Shown here piece after piece: positions 56,032 to 62,886 of a DNA stretch of 64,000 bases. The notes under the pieces were generated by a model. That model saw only the letters and a program-made list of their open reading frames with translations, made no database searches and was not told where the DNA came from. The stretch's first letter is position 1; every line of letters starts with the position of its first letter. The stretch is from Candidatus Kryptoniota bacterium (lineage in GTDB: Bacteria > Bacteroidota > Ignavibacteria > Kryptoniales > JAKASW01), in contig DATCTN010000012.1 in the NCBI GenBank assembly GCA_036567965.1, positions 96,447-160,446 of the forward strand. Reading direction: 5' to 3'. The position numbers were made by a program, and so were the translations under genes.

Positions 56032-56829
56032 TTGTTAACAAAATATTTTACGTCGGATGCGTACCTGACGAGCGAGAATACCCGCCGCGCCTTCCTGGAT
56101 AGGATTGCTCTGAACACCCGACTTTTCTTTGTCGGCAAATACAGCTCCATCGTATTGAAGACTCGCAAGCAGGCAATACAGGGAAGATACGATGCGGAAG
56201 CATGGGCGTTGTCCTCTTTTGAAATCTTCAAGCTGATCGAAAGCTGCGGCGGCAGGTTTCACATATCGGGAATGGACAACATCCGCAGATGCAGCGACCC
56301 CGTCGTATTTGTAGGAAACCATATGAGCACCTTGGAAACGATGGTCTTGCCCTGTATCATCGCTCCCGAGAAAAAAGTAACCTTTGTGGTGAAAGAAAGC
56401 CTGGTGAAGCATCCTTTCTTCGGACCCATCATGCGGTCGAGGGCCCCGATAGTGCTCGGCAGGGAAAATTCGAGAGAAGACTTAGGGATTGTCTTGAGCA
56501 AAGGACAGGAATTATTATCGAAAGGAATATCCGTCGTGATATTTCCACAGAGTACGAGGATGGTTGAGTTTGTGCCGGCGAAATTCAATTCACTCGGAGT
56601 AAAGTTAGCCGCAAATGCAAAAGTCCGGGTAATCCCGATCGCACTGAAGACCGATTTTTGGGAAATCGGGAAAGTTGTAAAAGACTTAGGGCGCATCAGC
56701 AGACATAAACCGATCTATATAACGTTCGGCGAGCCGCTGACAATTTCAGGTAACGGGAAAAAAGAAAATACTCAAATAATCGATTTTGTCGTTTCTCACT
56801 TACAAGAGTGGGGCGCAAAGGTGGCATAA
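56032..56829 (+). CDS. 1-acyl-glycerol-3-phosphate acyltransferase-like protein
   Basis: A 265-residue LPLAT-family acyltransferase for phospholipid synthesis. The catalytic motif is VGNHMSTLETMVLP near residue 92-105, H-x4-E where most relatives have H-x4-D, then KESLVKHPFFGPIMRS near 123, the glycerol-phosphate loop VIFPQSTRM near 170-178 and VIPIALKTD near 200. It starts at a TTG (56032) with AGGGAG upstream. Substrates are inferred from family only. A short ICMT-like remnant follows. Confidence 0.87.
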   Translation: MLTKYFTSDAYLTSENTRRAFLDRIALNTRLFFVGKYSSIVLKTRKQAIQGRYDAEAWALSSFEIFKLIESCGGRFHISGMDNIRRCSDPVVFVGNHMSTLETMVLPCIIAPEKKVTFVVKESLVKHPFFGPIMRSRAPIVLGRENSREDLGIVLSKGQELLSKGISVVIFPQSTRMVEFVPAKFNSLGVKLAANAKVRVIPIALKTDFWEIGKVVKDLGRISRHKPIYITFGEPLTISGNGKKENTQIIDFVVSHLQEWGAKVA

Positions 56830-56865
56830 CGATCCCTGCTGTCGAATTGGATATCAATCCTACTC

Positions 56866-56997
56866 ATGATAATTCCAATTGCTATTGGACACGGCTATCG
56901 GATAAATGTAGAAGAAAAATTCATGACTGAACAACTAGGACAAAATTACCTGGATTATAAAAAACGGACAAGAAGAATAATCCCGCTGATATATTAA
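56866..56997 (+). pseudogene. C-terminal remnant of an isoprenylcysteine carboxyl methyltransferase-like gene
   Basis: A 43-codon piece, ending in TAA at 56995, that reads like the last part of ICMT-family membrane methyltransferases: GYRINVEEKFMTEQLGQNY then YKKRTRRIIPLIY, where the family shows RI..EE..L...FG..Y..Y..RT.R.IP. The rest of the protein is absent upstream, where the acyltransferase ends 37 bp before. Its own ATG at 56866 has no ribosome site, so it is most likely a deletion remnant left by rearrangement at the edge of the cassette region. Confidence 0.6.
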
Positions 56998-57158
56998 TTG
57001 CGCTGTGCTTGACCAGGCGGTCAAGCCGACGGAAACGTCGCCGGGAAAGAGCGCCAAGTTTGTCTCTTCGAGAGCCTCCATTTATATTCTGTTGAAAATG
57101 CGAGACAAGATGGCACAGGGGAAAGACAGTAAGCAGATAATTTTAGAAGGTCTGCGTT

Positions 57159-57213
57159 CTGCGACAGTTGAACTGTCGCAGTCGGCTCTGGTGCAGGAGT
57201 TCAACTCCTGCAC
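57159..57213. promoter_or_regulatory. two adjacent perfect 23-nt palindromes
   Basis: CTGCGACAGTT (57159-57169), one G, AACTGTCGCAG (57171-57181); then 9 bp; then GTGCAGGAGTT (57191-57201), one C, AACTCCTGCAC (57203-57213). Both are exact 11-1-11 dyads with the core AGTT-N-AACT, and their centres are 32 bp apart, about three helical turns. They lie 20 bp before the first cupin start. They could be tandem operators or paired RNA hairpins. No T-run follows. Confidence 0.75.
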
Positions 57214-57233
57214 AACAAAGAAGGAGTAAAGGA

Positions 57234-57566
57234 ATGACGGATGAGAAGAAACCTTTTGGCTCACAAGCAATGAAGACAGCCGATTCAGTTGGATACTCCG
57301 AAGATGCGGTTGTCAGCAAACAGTTGATTAAGCGCGGAGGAGGTACGATTTCCCTATTCGCTTTCGACAAGGGACAATCGTTAAGTGAGCACACGGCTCC
57401 TTTCGACGCCTTTGTGGAAGTTCTCGACGGTGAAGCGGAATTTGTTGTCGGAGGTAAAGATGTCAAAGTCGGCACGGGCGAATTTATAATTCTTCCCGCC
57501 AATGTTCCTCACTCAGCAAGTGCAGTGCAGCGTTTCAAAATGCTGTTAGTGATGATCAAAGAATGA
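57234..57566 (+). CDS. small cupin-domain protein (cassette 1)
   Basis: A 110-residue single cupin: HTAPFDAFVEVLDGEAEFVVGGKDVKVG near residues 55-82 (cupin motif 1) and GEFIILPANVPHSASA near 84-99 (motif 2), with His in HTAP and PHSA as metal candidates. Start at the ATG at 57234, with AAGGAG 7 nt upstream. Similar proteins bind metals or small ligands, with no reaction assigned. It is followed by an attC-like site and preceded by the twin palindromes. Confidence 0.87.
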   Translation: MTDEKKPFGSQAMKTADSVGYSEDAVVSKQLIKRGGGTISLFAFDKGQSLSEHTAPFDAFVEVLDGEAEFVVGGKDVKVGTGEFIILPANVPHSASAVQRFKMLLVMIKE

Positions 57567-57626
57567 CATTGCATTCTAACAGTTTCGGTATTTGAGAGTG
57601 AAAGGTGTAACTTTCAAAGTTAGCCT

Positions 57627-57681
57627 GTTTCTTCGGGAGCCTCCGTTCATATTCTGTCGAGATGCGAAAGAAGATGGCACA
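57627..57681 (+). repeat. 55-bp repeat, second copy (first copy 57062-57117)
   Basis: GTTTCTTCGGGAGCCTCC to AAGATGGCACA at 57627-57681 is about four-fifths identical to 57062-57117 (TCTTCGAGAGCCTCC, ATATTCTGTTGA, ATGCGAGACAAGATGGCACA). The two copies flank cassette 1. The second runs straight into an attC-like core at 57679, the first into the palindrome region. Confidence 0.65.
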
Positions 57682-57762
57682 TAACATTTTTACTGCCGGC
57701 CTGCCCGCCGCTCAATCGCGGGAATGTTATGCGGATATACGGCAGGCTAATTATAGTTAGGC
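57679..57762 (+). repeat. attC-like recombination site 1
   Basis: ACATAAC (57679-57685) to GTTAGGC (57756-57762), 84 bp. The arms CTGCCG on the left and CGGCAG on the right pair, at similar distances from the two core boxes, as in attC sites. The left core deviates at one position from RYYYAAC. A CCCGCC/GGCGGG-rich centre allows further pairing. Confidence 0.6.
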
Positions 57763-57790
57763 GGGCAGAACGTAGAGAAAGGAGACCACG

Positions 57791-58135
57791 ATGAGAAATG
57801 AACAGGCAGCACCTGAGACGAAAGGTGTCACGGTGAAGCTGCTAGCAGCGCTTGACCTTGGCCTTGAAATCGAGGGCATGGCAGGGCGCCAACTTCGAAT
57901 GCGTGTGGTGACCATCAAACCTGGAGGCGTCTTCGGCCCGATTCACGACCATAAAGACAGGCCGGGCATGGTCTATATACTGCAAGGAACGATCACTGAC
58001 CATCGAAATGGAGTGGCGAAGGAGTATGGGCCGGGACTGGGCTGGCCCGAGGATAGGAACACCACGCACTGGCTTGAGAATAGAGGAACGACGCCGGCGG
58101 TGGAGATCTCAGTCGATATAGTCAGGCAACAGTGA
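57791..58135 (+). CDS. small cupin-domain protein (cassette 2)
   Basis: A 114-residue cupin, unrelated in detail to cassette 1. VVTIKPGGVFGPIHDHKDRPGMVYILQGTITDH-type motif 1 lies near residues 40-72 (His pair HDHKD and the Glu position replaced by a Met-Val-Tyr strand), and WPEDRNTTHWLENRG near 86-100 is motif 2. The ATG at 57791 has AAAGGAG 8 nt ahead. The stop at 58133-58135 is 29 bp before an attC site. Confidence 0.85.
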   Translation: MRNEQAAPETKGVTVKLLAALDLGLEIEGMAGRQLRMRVVTIKPGGVFGPIHDHKDRPGMVYILQGTITDHRNGVAKEYGPGLGWPEDRNTTHWLENRGTTPAVEISVDIVRQQ

Positions 58136-58164
58136 GCTCAGGCCCGACATTTACCCCGGTCGCC

Positions 58165-58243
58165 GCCTAACGACACGCTGCAGCGGACTCGTCTTCAGTC
58201 GCTGCGCTCCTTCCTCCTCGCCGCTGAGCTTGAACCGTTAGGC
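58165..58243 (+). repeat. attC recombination site 2
   Basis: GCCTAAC (58165-58171) to GTTAGGC (58237-58243), 79 bp, both core boxes exact. Inner arms CAGCGG (58181-58186) and CCGCTG (58221-58226) pair at matching distances. The GCAGCGGAC...GCCGCTGA pattern is that of many environmental attC sites. This is the clearest site in the array. Confidence 0.88.
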
Positions 58244-58270
58244 AACAAACATAAAAAAGGAGAAATCGAA

Positions 58271-58678
58271 TTGATAGCAAAAGGAACATATGGAGTAAAG
58301 AAGTGGGAGGAGAATGTGTACGAGCAAATCTCTTCGGAAGTGAAAATGACCAAAGCATCGGTTGAATATTCAATGAGCGGAGAGATTAATGGTAAGTCTG
58401 TTGTAGAATATTTGATGTTCTATAAATATTACAACGGAAACGACCAACATAAATCATCTGCTGTCTATATTGGGATAATGAGATTTATCGGTAGTATCTT
58501 AGGAAAAGAAGGAAGTTTTGCGATTGAAGACCATGGCACATTTGAGAATGGTGCGGCAAGTTCTACATTGCAAATTATTACTGGTTCAGGTATGGGAGAA
58601 CTTAAAAGTATACAAGGGACTGGTCGGTATAGTGCTAATCAAGATGGTGCTCAGATAGAGTTAGATTACACGCTATAA
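58271..58678 (+). CDS. DUF3224-like protein (cassette 3)
   Basis: A 135-residue lipocalin-like beta protein: KGTYGVKKWEENVYEQ, then TKASVEYSMSGEINGKSVVEYLMFY, FAIEDHGTFENGAAS and LKSIQGTGRYSAN. The G-x-F-x-G...GTGxY strand pattern is that of DUF3224. Start is a TTG at 58271 with AGGAG 8 nt upstream. It is clearly more AT-rich than its neighbours, a sign of separate origin. The stop is 14 bp before the next attC. Confidence 0.8.
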   Translation: MIAKGTYGVKKWEENVYEQISSEVKMTKASVEYSMSGEINGKSVVEYLMFYKYYNGNDQHKSSAVYIGIMRFIGSILGKEGSFAIEDHGTFENGAASSTLQIITGSGMGELKSIQGTGRYSANQDGAQIELDYTL

Positions 58679-58692
58679 ACCAGATGCTTGTT

Positions 58693-58871
58693 GCCTAACC
58701 AGCGGCTCTCCGAAGGAGTCCTTCGGACAAGCTGACCGTATGAGCGTCAGTAGAATTTAATATTGCGCTTGGAAGTTTTGTGTTGAATGAAAATATTCGT
58801 CTTGTGCCTCGATTCGTTTTGTGTAAAATTATAATTGGCCACGCGGTCAGCTTAGCCGCAATCCGTTAGGT
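58693..58871 (+). repeat. attC recombination site 3 (long)
   Basis: GCCTAAC (58693-58699) to GTTAGGT (58865-58871), 179 bp. Inner arms GCGGCT/AGCCGC pair next to the cores, and AAGCTGACCG (58729-58738) is a perfect complement of CGGTCAGCTT (58844-58853). A 9-bp hairpin TCCGAAGGA/TCCTTCGGA (58709-58727) sits inside the left arm and recurs in site 6. It is longer than most attC sites but has the right architecture. Confidence 0.82.
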
Positions 58872-58912
58872 AGGCTCGCTGAAACTAATAGAAAGAGGTG
58901 AAAAGGGCAACG

Positions 58913-59689
58913 ATGGGACTAATCTCTGGACATGAGGGTGAGTCACTCTTTATCGAGCCACTCTTGCGGTACTTTCGGCACAATCCACTTCCAGAGCTAT
59001 TCAACAAAACGGAACAGCTCAAGGACGATAGATTGTTGGCTATTGTCACGGCTCTCATAGTCGAAGATCGTCTTGATGCTACGCTTAGATCATTCCTTCC
59101 TCGCTATTCGCGACTCACTACCGCGACTGATTTCACGTTCTCTATGAAGATCGCGCTCGCCGAGGCACTCGCGTTTATCCCAACGAAAATTTTGAGCGCA
59201 GCTACCGTTTTGCGCAAAATACGAAATGAGTTTGCACACCACCTAGAGTTGGACTCATTTGTACAACTCCAAGCTTCTCTCATTGCCGGCCTTAAGAATC
59301 TCCGAAGTGAAGCCTATGGCGTTTTCGGCGCAGACGAGAGAAAGCCGAAGGCAACTTTTTTAGAAGAATATAAGTCCGTCGCGTTCTTTTGTATTGTTGG
59401 TCTTGATGCGTACCAAGAGAATCTCTCATATCTACGTTCATATATTGAGAGGCCCGAATTCGTCGAAGCTTTGCTCAAAAGTTCTGCGGCAGAAAATGAA
59501 ACGGAGATGAGAGCTGTTCTCTCACATCCTCCACTCAGTGTTGAGCTTCGAGACGGTCACCGGATTGAGAAATACCCGAAGGGTGTAGTTCATATTATTG
59601 CTGGTGAAGGCGGCGGTACTATCGACCTTGGCGAGGTCTTGAAAGATGAGTCAAAGCCAGATAGCGGCGGCTCCACCACCGCCACTTAA
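58913..59689 (+). CDS. HEPN/MltR-like protein (cassette 4)
   Basis: A 258-residue protein. Residues 30-120 are helical with LRKIRNEFAHHLE near 98-110, giving the R-x4-H HEPN motif with a polar residue after Arg (RNEFAH), and MKIALAEALAFIP ahead of it. This resembles MltR/DUF4145-type HEPN proteins, some of which are RNases in toxin or defence systems. The C-terminal 60 residues are strand-like. I take the ATG at 58913, with AAGGG 5 nt upstream. A GTG at 58898 is in frame. Its stop codon lies within the R'' box of site 4. Confidence 0.75.
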   Translation: MGLISGHEGESLFIEPLLRYFRHNPLPELFNKTEQLKDDRLLAIVTALIVEDRLDATLRSFLPRYSRLTTATDFTFSMKIALAEALAFIPTKILSAATVLRKIRNEFAHHLELDSFVQLQASLIAGLKNLRSEAYGVFGADERKPKATFLEEYKSVAFFCIVGLDAYQENLSYLRSYIERPEFVEALLKSSAAENETEMRAVLSHPPLSVELRDGHRIEKYPKGVVHIIAGEGGGTIDLGEVLKDESKPDSGGSTTAT

Positions 59690-59771
59690 CACACCGTTGC
59701 AGCCGACTGCCTACAACGTACGCTCCTGCGTCGCTCCCGCTTACGGCAGCGGCTGAGCACCAGCGTTAGAA
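59684..59771 (+). repeat. attC recombination site 4
   Basis: ACTTAAC (59684-59690) to GTTAGAA (59765-59771), 88 bp. Arms CAGCCG (59700-59705) and CGGCTG (59750-59755) pair exactly at 9 bp from each core. The left core contains the stop codon of the HEPN gene, as is often seen in compact cassettes. Confidence 0.82.
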
Positions 59772-59900
59772 CGCACGAATTGCTCATGGCGTAGTTTAAC
59801 GAGTTGCAGTAATTGTAAATTGACTTCTAACGGATAAAGTGAATGACTATAAATTTCAGTTTCAGTAAATATTTAATAAATTTATAACAAAACAGGAAAG

Positions 59901-60808
59901 ATGAAAAAAATAATATTAGTAGCAGGTGCGACAGGCAATCTAGGCAAAAGGGTTATTAACGCTTTACTTGACAGGGGTGCTGAAGTTAGAGTGGTTGTTC
60001 GCTCAAGCAGTGATATTGAAAAATTAAATGAGCTTGAGAGACTTGGAGTGAAGATATTTAAGATAAATATGTCAAATGTAGAAGAAATGTCCGATGCATG
60101 CAGTGGTGTATCTTGTGTCGTGTCAGCATTGCAAGGATTACATGAGGTGATTGTAGATACCCAAAGAGTATTGTTGGATGCAGCAATAGCGGCAGGAATA
60201 CCTCGCTTCATTCCGTCCGACTACTCGATCGATTTCACCAAGCTTCCACCCGGAGAGAACCGCAATCTCGATCTGCGCCGAGACTTCCATAAGCGCCTGG
60301 ATGAGACTTCGATTTCAGCGACCACGATCTTCAACGGCGCATTTACCGATCTTCTGACCGATCAAATGCCGCTCATTCTCTTCAAACTGAAGCGAGTCCT
60401 GTATTGGGGGATGCAGACCAACGCATGGACTTCACGACGATTGACGACACGGCCGCATTCACGGCGAGCGCGGCTCTTCATCCGTCCACCCCTCGCATTT
60501 TACGAATCGCTGGCGATCAAATCAGCGCTCGGGAGCTCACAGCGGTTGTGGGTGAGGTGACGGCAAAGAAGTTCCGCCTGTTCCGCGCCGGAGGTCTGGG
60601 AATGCTCGGCACGCTTATCAAAGTAGCGCGCACCGTCACTCCCGCTGAGAAGGAGCTTTTCCCGGCATGGCAGGGCATGCAGTACATGCGTAACATGTTT
60701 GACGGCCGGGCAAAGCTAGAGCCGCTCGACAATGATCGCTATCCCAACATGCGTTGGACGACTGTGCGGGATGTGCTCTCAGCGCTTCAATTCAAGCGCC
60801 CGTCGTGA
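59901..60808 (+). pseudogene. NmrA-like NAD(P)-dependent reductase, frameshifted and mosaic (cassette 5)
   Basis: An NmrA/isoflavone-reductase-type Rossmann protein. The first frame (59901 to about 60401) has VAGATGNLGKRVINALLDRG at the N-terminus and FIPSDYSIDF near residue 110. The frame is then lost in a G5 run at 60402-60408, and the sequence continues in the next frame as DADQRMDFTTIDDTAAF to KRPS, ending at 60808. One extra G would restore a protein of about 302 residues. About the first 290 bp are AT-rich and the rest GC-rich, which looks like a recombinant of two homologues. The frameshift may be a sequencing error. Confidence 0.75.
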
Positions 60809-60917
60809 ATTCTGTTGCCATGTTACGCGGGGCATAATCTAATGCATTGTGAACCGCGACACGGAACTGAATTTATAAACTCTATGTATCTGTCAAATAA
60901 ATATTTTGCCGTGTGCG

Positions 60918-61128
60918 TTGTAACCAGTCGCTCCCGCCCAAAAGACGGCGGGCAAGCAAGCTGACGGAACCAGCGGTCGACGAATTCGCCGCGCGCCAGA
61001 AAATTTTTTTGAGGAAAGGCGATGTCTGCCGTGCGTATAGTCTACGATGAACTAGCTGCACGCCGCCGCAGCTTCCTGTCCGCCGAAGTCGTTCTTTCGA
61101 CGAAGGCGGAAGCTCCGGTCCGTTAGGC
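60918..61128 (+). repeat. attC-like site 5 (long)
   Basis: From GTTGTAAC (left core, one or two positions off consensus) to GTTAGGC (61122-61128), about 211 bp. CCCGCC/GGCGGG (60933-60938/60947-60952) and CCGCC/GGCGG (61080-61084/61105-61109) are internal stems. 60958-61127 is close to 90 percent identical to 61629-61798 in site 6. Confidence 0.65.
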
Positions 61129-61174
61129 CGCAGAAGAAACATTCCTCTCACCACCACCACACATAGGAGGTCAC

Positions 61175-61561
61175 ATGAAACGAGTCACTGGTATCGGCGG
61201 CATCTTCTTCAAGGCCAAAGACGCTCCATCACTGCAGGCTTGGTACAAGCGGCACTTGGGAATCGACGTCCAAGCCTGGGGCGGAGCCGCCTTCGATTGG
61301 ACCGACGCCGAGGGCAAGCCGGTTGCAGGCACAACTGCCTGGCTCATCGATCCGCAAGAAAGTAATCACTTTGCTCCGAGCTCTGCTCCCTTCATGGTCA
61401 ACTACCGAGTGGAAGACCTCCACGCCTTGGTCAAGGTCTTGAAGGAAGAAGGCTGCAATGTGCTCGAGAAGATTGACGAATCCGAGTATGGGAAGTTTGC
61501 CTGGGTCATTGATCCAGAGGGAAACAAGGTCGAGCTATGGCAGCCGCCTCAAGGCCAATGA
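61175..61561 (+). CDS. VOC (glyoxalase/bleomycin-resistance) family protein (cassette 6)
   Basis: A 128-residue vicinal-oxygen-chelate protein: VTGIGGIFFKAKDAPSLQAW, then YKRHLGIDVQAWGG, FMVNYRVEDLHALVKVLKE near 75-93 and the terminal EYGKFAWVIDPEGNKVELWQ with the metal Glu. The single beta-alpha-beta-beta-beta pair fits glyoxalase-like or resistance proteins. Substrate unknown. The ATG at 61175 has AGGAGG about 6 nt upstream. It is flanked by two nearly identical long attC-like sites. Confidence 0.88.
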   Translation: MKRVTGIGGIFFKAKDAPSLQAWYKRHLGIDVQAWGGAAFDWTDAEGKPVAGTTAWLIDPQESNHFAPSSAPFMVNYRVEDLHALVKVLKEEGCNVLEKIDESEYGKFAWVIDPEGNKVELWQPPQGQ

Positions 61562-61592
61562 GCAAGCTCGTTACTCACAGCTGCGAACTGCG

Positions 61593-61799
61593 GCCTAACA
61601 AGTCGCTCTCCGAAGGAGTCCTTCGGACAAGCTGACGGAACCAGGCGTCGACGATTTCGCCGCGCGCAAAAAGAATTTTTTAAGGAAAGGCGATGTCTGC
61701 CGCGCGTATGGTCTACATGGAAATGGCTGCACGTCGCCGCAGCTTCCTGTCCGCCGAAGTCGTTCTTTCGACGAAGGCGGAAGCTCCGGTCCGTTAGGA
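61593..61799 (+). repeat. attC recombination site 6 (long)
   Basis: GCCTAAC (61593-61599) to GTTAGGA (61793-61799), 207 bp. It starts with TCCGAAGGA/TCCTTCGGA (61609-61627), shared with site 3, and from 61629 on shares 170 bp with site 5. Stems CGCC/GGCG close the centre. Long VCR-like attC sites of this kind are typical of sedentary chromosomal arrays. Confidence 0.72.
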
Positions 61800-61817
61800 C
61801 GCACGTCAACATACATC

Positions 61818-62219
61818 ATGAAAATGTTCGTCTTCGCTCTAATCGTTGTTGTTTCTTGCATTCTCGGTTGCAGCAAGAACAATCCTGTGCAACCGCCGGG
61901 TTCATATGGAATCCGAATCATGTTACAAAATGGTTTCCAGTCAGATTCCGTGGCAATCGGCATCGACGGCCAAACACACGCTGAGTTTTAAATGGTCACA
62001 ACAAACCCAAACACTGGGTTTGCTGCTTCGACCCAAACCAGTATCACCGATGGCGCTCACACTGTAAAGATCAATGTGCTAACCGACGAAGTGATCAGCG
62101 ATACTGCTTTTGTGCATTCTAATAGCAATTTGTTCATAGTTGTTGATTATCTAAGATTGCAAAAACAAATTAACTATACGTTCACTACGACGCAGCCGGC
62201 AAACTGGCAAGACCAGTGA
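61818..62219 (+). pseudogene. lipoprotein gene split by an in-frame TAA (cassette 7)
   Basis: From the ATG at 61818 the frame encodes a lipoprotein signal (VFALIVVVSCILGCSKNNP, lipobox ending at Cys18) and runs to HAEF, then TAA (61989-61991), and continues in the same frame as MVTTNPNTGFAAS to NWQDQ (stop 62217-62219). Joined, it would be 132 residues plus the interrupted codon, with an all-beta C-terminal part (SITDGAHTVKINVL, NLFIVVDYL). The simplest reading is one nonsense mutation. Two separate ORFs are possible, as an ATG directly follows the stop. Confidence 0.65.
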
Positions 62220-62226
62220 ACGTGCG

Positions 62227-62279
62227 TGCTAACCAGGCGCTCCCGCCAAAAAGACGGAGGGCAAGCAAGCTGACGGAAC
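62227..62279 (+). repeat. partial attC-like end of the array
   Basis: TGCTAAC (62227-62233) follows the last cassette, then CTCCCGCC, AAAAGACGG and GGGCAAGCAAGCTGACGGAAC, nearly the same as the left half of site 5 (60931-60966). The matching right core is missing. A CGAGAGCC/GGCTCG hairpin follows at about 62290-62306. It looks like a truncated site at the array boundary. Confidence 0.5.
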
Positions 62280-62412
62280 AAGCTGAAGCACGAGAGCCCT
62301 GGCTCGTAAGGGTTTAGTGAAATCCATTCCTTCCTGAGCGGCGGGAAAGAGAGAAAAATCCATCTTTCAGCTCTCCAGCTTGCCTCAAGAACTTATCTGC
62401 CGTTCTACTAGG

Positions 62413-62552
62413 CGATGCCAGGGCATACCCCATTCTCTGATTTAGACTAATTTCTTAATCACCCTGCCAAATACAGGATGCATCTCAAACTTCAATGGAA
62501 CGTTGAACTTGTGCATCGCAATATCCATCCACTCTCTCGAGGTTGTGATCTC
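62413..62552. repeat. direct repeat copy 1 (140 bp, exact)
   Basis: Identical base for base to 63861-64000. It begins at CGATGCCAGGGCAT just past the 3' end of the small minus-strand gene and covers its last 36 codons. Sequences before the two copies differ, so 62413 and 63861 are sharp junctions. Confidence 0.95.
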
Positions 62553-62768
62553 TTTTATCACAAAACAGGAACCGTTCACTTCATATTTGAGAATTGTAAC
62601 ATCGATAGGTTCTGTTTCTCCTTTTAGTTCCAGCCGTAAATGAATGCGTTTTGTCTCCGGGTTTATGCTTGCATCGGCCAACTCGCCGAGATCAGAGAGG
62701 GATTTCTTAAACATTAACCTTAAAGCTTTCGAGACAATCCAATCCTTGGTTCGTCTCACCATGCCCAT
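62442..62768 (-). CDS. hypothetical protein
   Basis: A 108-residue soluble protein: a basic N-terminal helix (RTKDWIVSKALRLMFKKSL), then strands (RIHLRLELKGE, IDVTILKYEV, CFVIKEITTS) and FGRVIKKLV at the end. No family recognised. It is downstream of the EcsC-family gene on the same strand (118-bp gap) and may be co-expressed. A second copy of its 3' end begins at the window edge. Confidence 0.65.
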   Translation of the reverse strand: MGMVRRTKDWIVSKALRLMFKKSLSDLGELADASINPETKRIHLRLELKGETEPIDVTILKYEVNGSCFVIKEITTSREWMDIAMHKFNVPLKFEMHPVFGRVIKKLV

Positions 62769-62886
62769 GCTACACTACTCCAGGTTGCTGCGGCAGTCCT
62801 TATAGGATTTCGAAACAAGAAATGCCGATTAGTCAGCTTCAGCATTTATTGCCGTACACAATGAGTCATATAAGGTAGCTCGATTC

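Larger units (their letters stand above)
57234..62279 (+). mobile_element. integron-type gene cassette array without a visible integrase
   Basis: Seven small genes, all on the plus strand, most separated by sites that start near RYYYAAC and end with GTTRRRY around imperfect palindromes (attC hallmarks). R' boxes read GTTAGGC, GTTAGGC, GTTAGGT, GTTAGAA, GTTAGGC and GTTAGGA in order. Base composition and gene families change abruptly from cassette to cassette. No tyrosine recombinase IntI and no attI can be seen on either side in this window, so the array would be a CALIN-type cluster or the distal part of a larger integron. Confidence 0.75.

Noticed and set aside
57181..57215. tRNA T-arm-like sequence GAGTTCAACTC
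   Set aside because: The surrounding bases form a perfect 23-nt palindrome and cannot form an acceptor, D or anticodon arm. It is not a tRNA.
57005..57229. 74-codon ORF before cassette 1
   Set aside because: It begins at a GTG in a palindromic stretch without a ribosome site, contains both perfect palindromes and half of a non-coding repeat, and matches no family.
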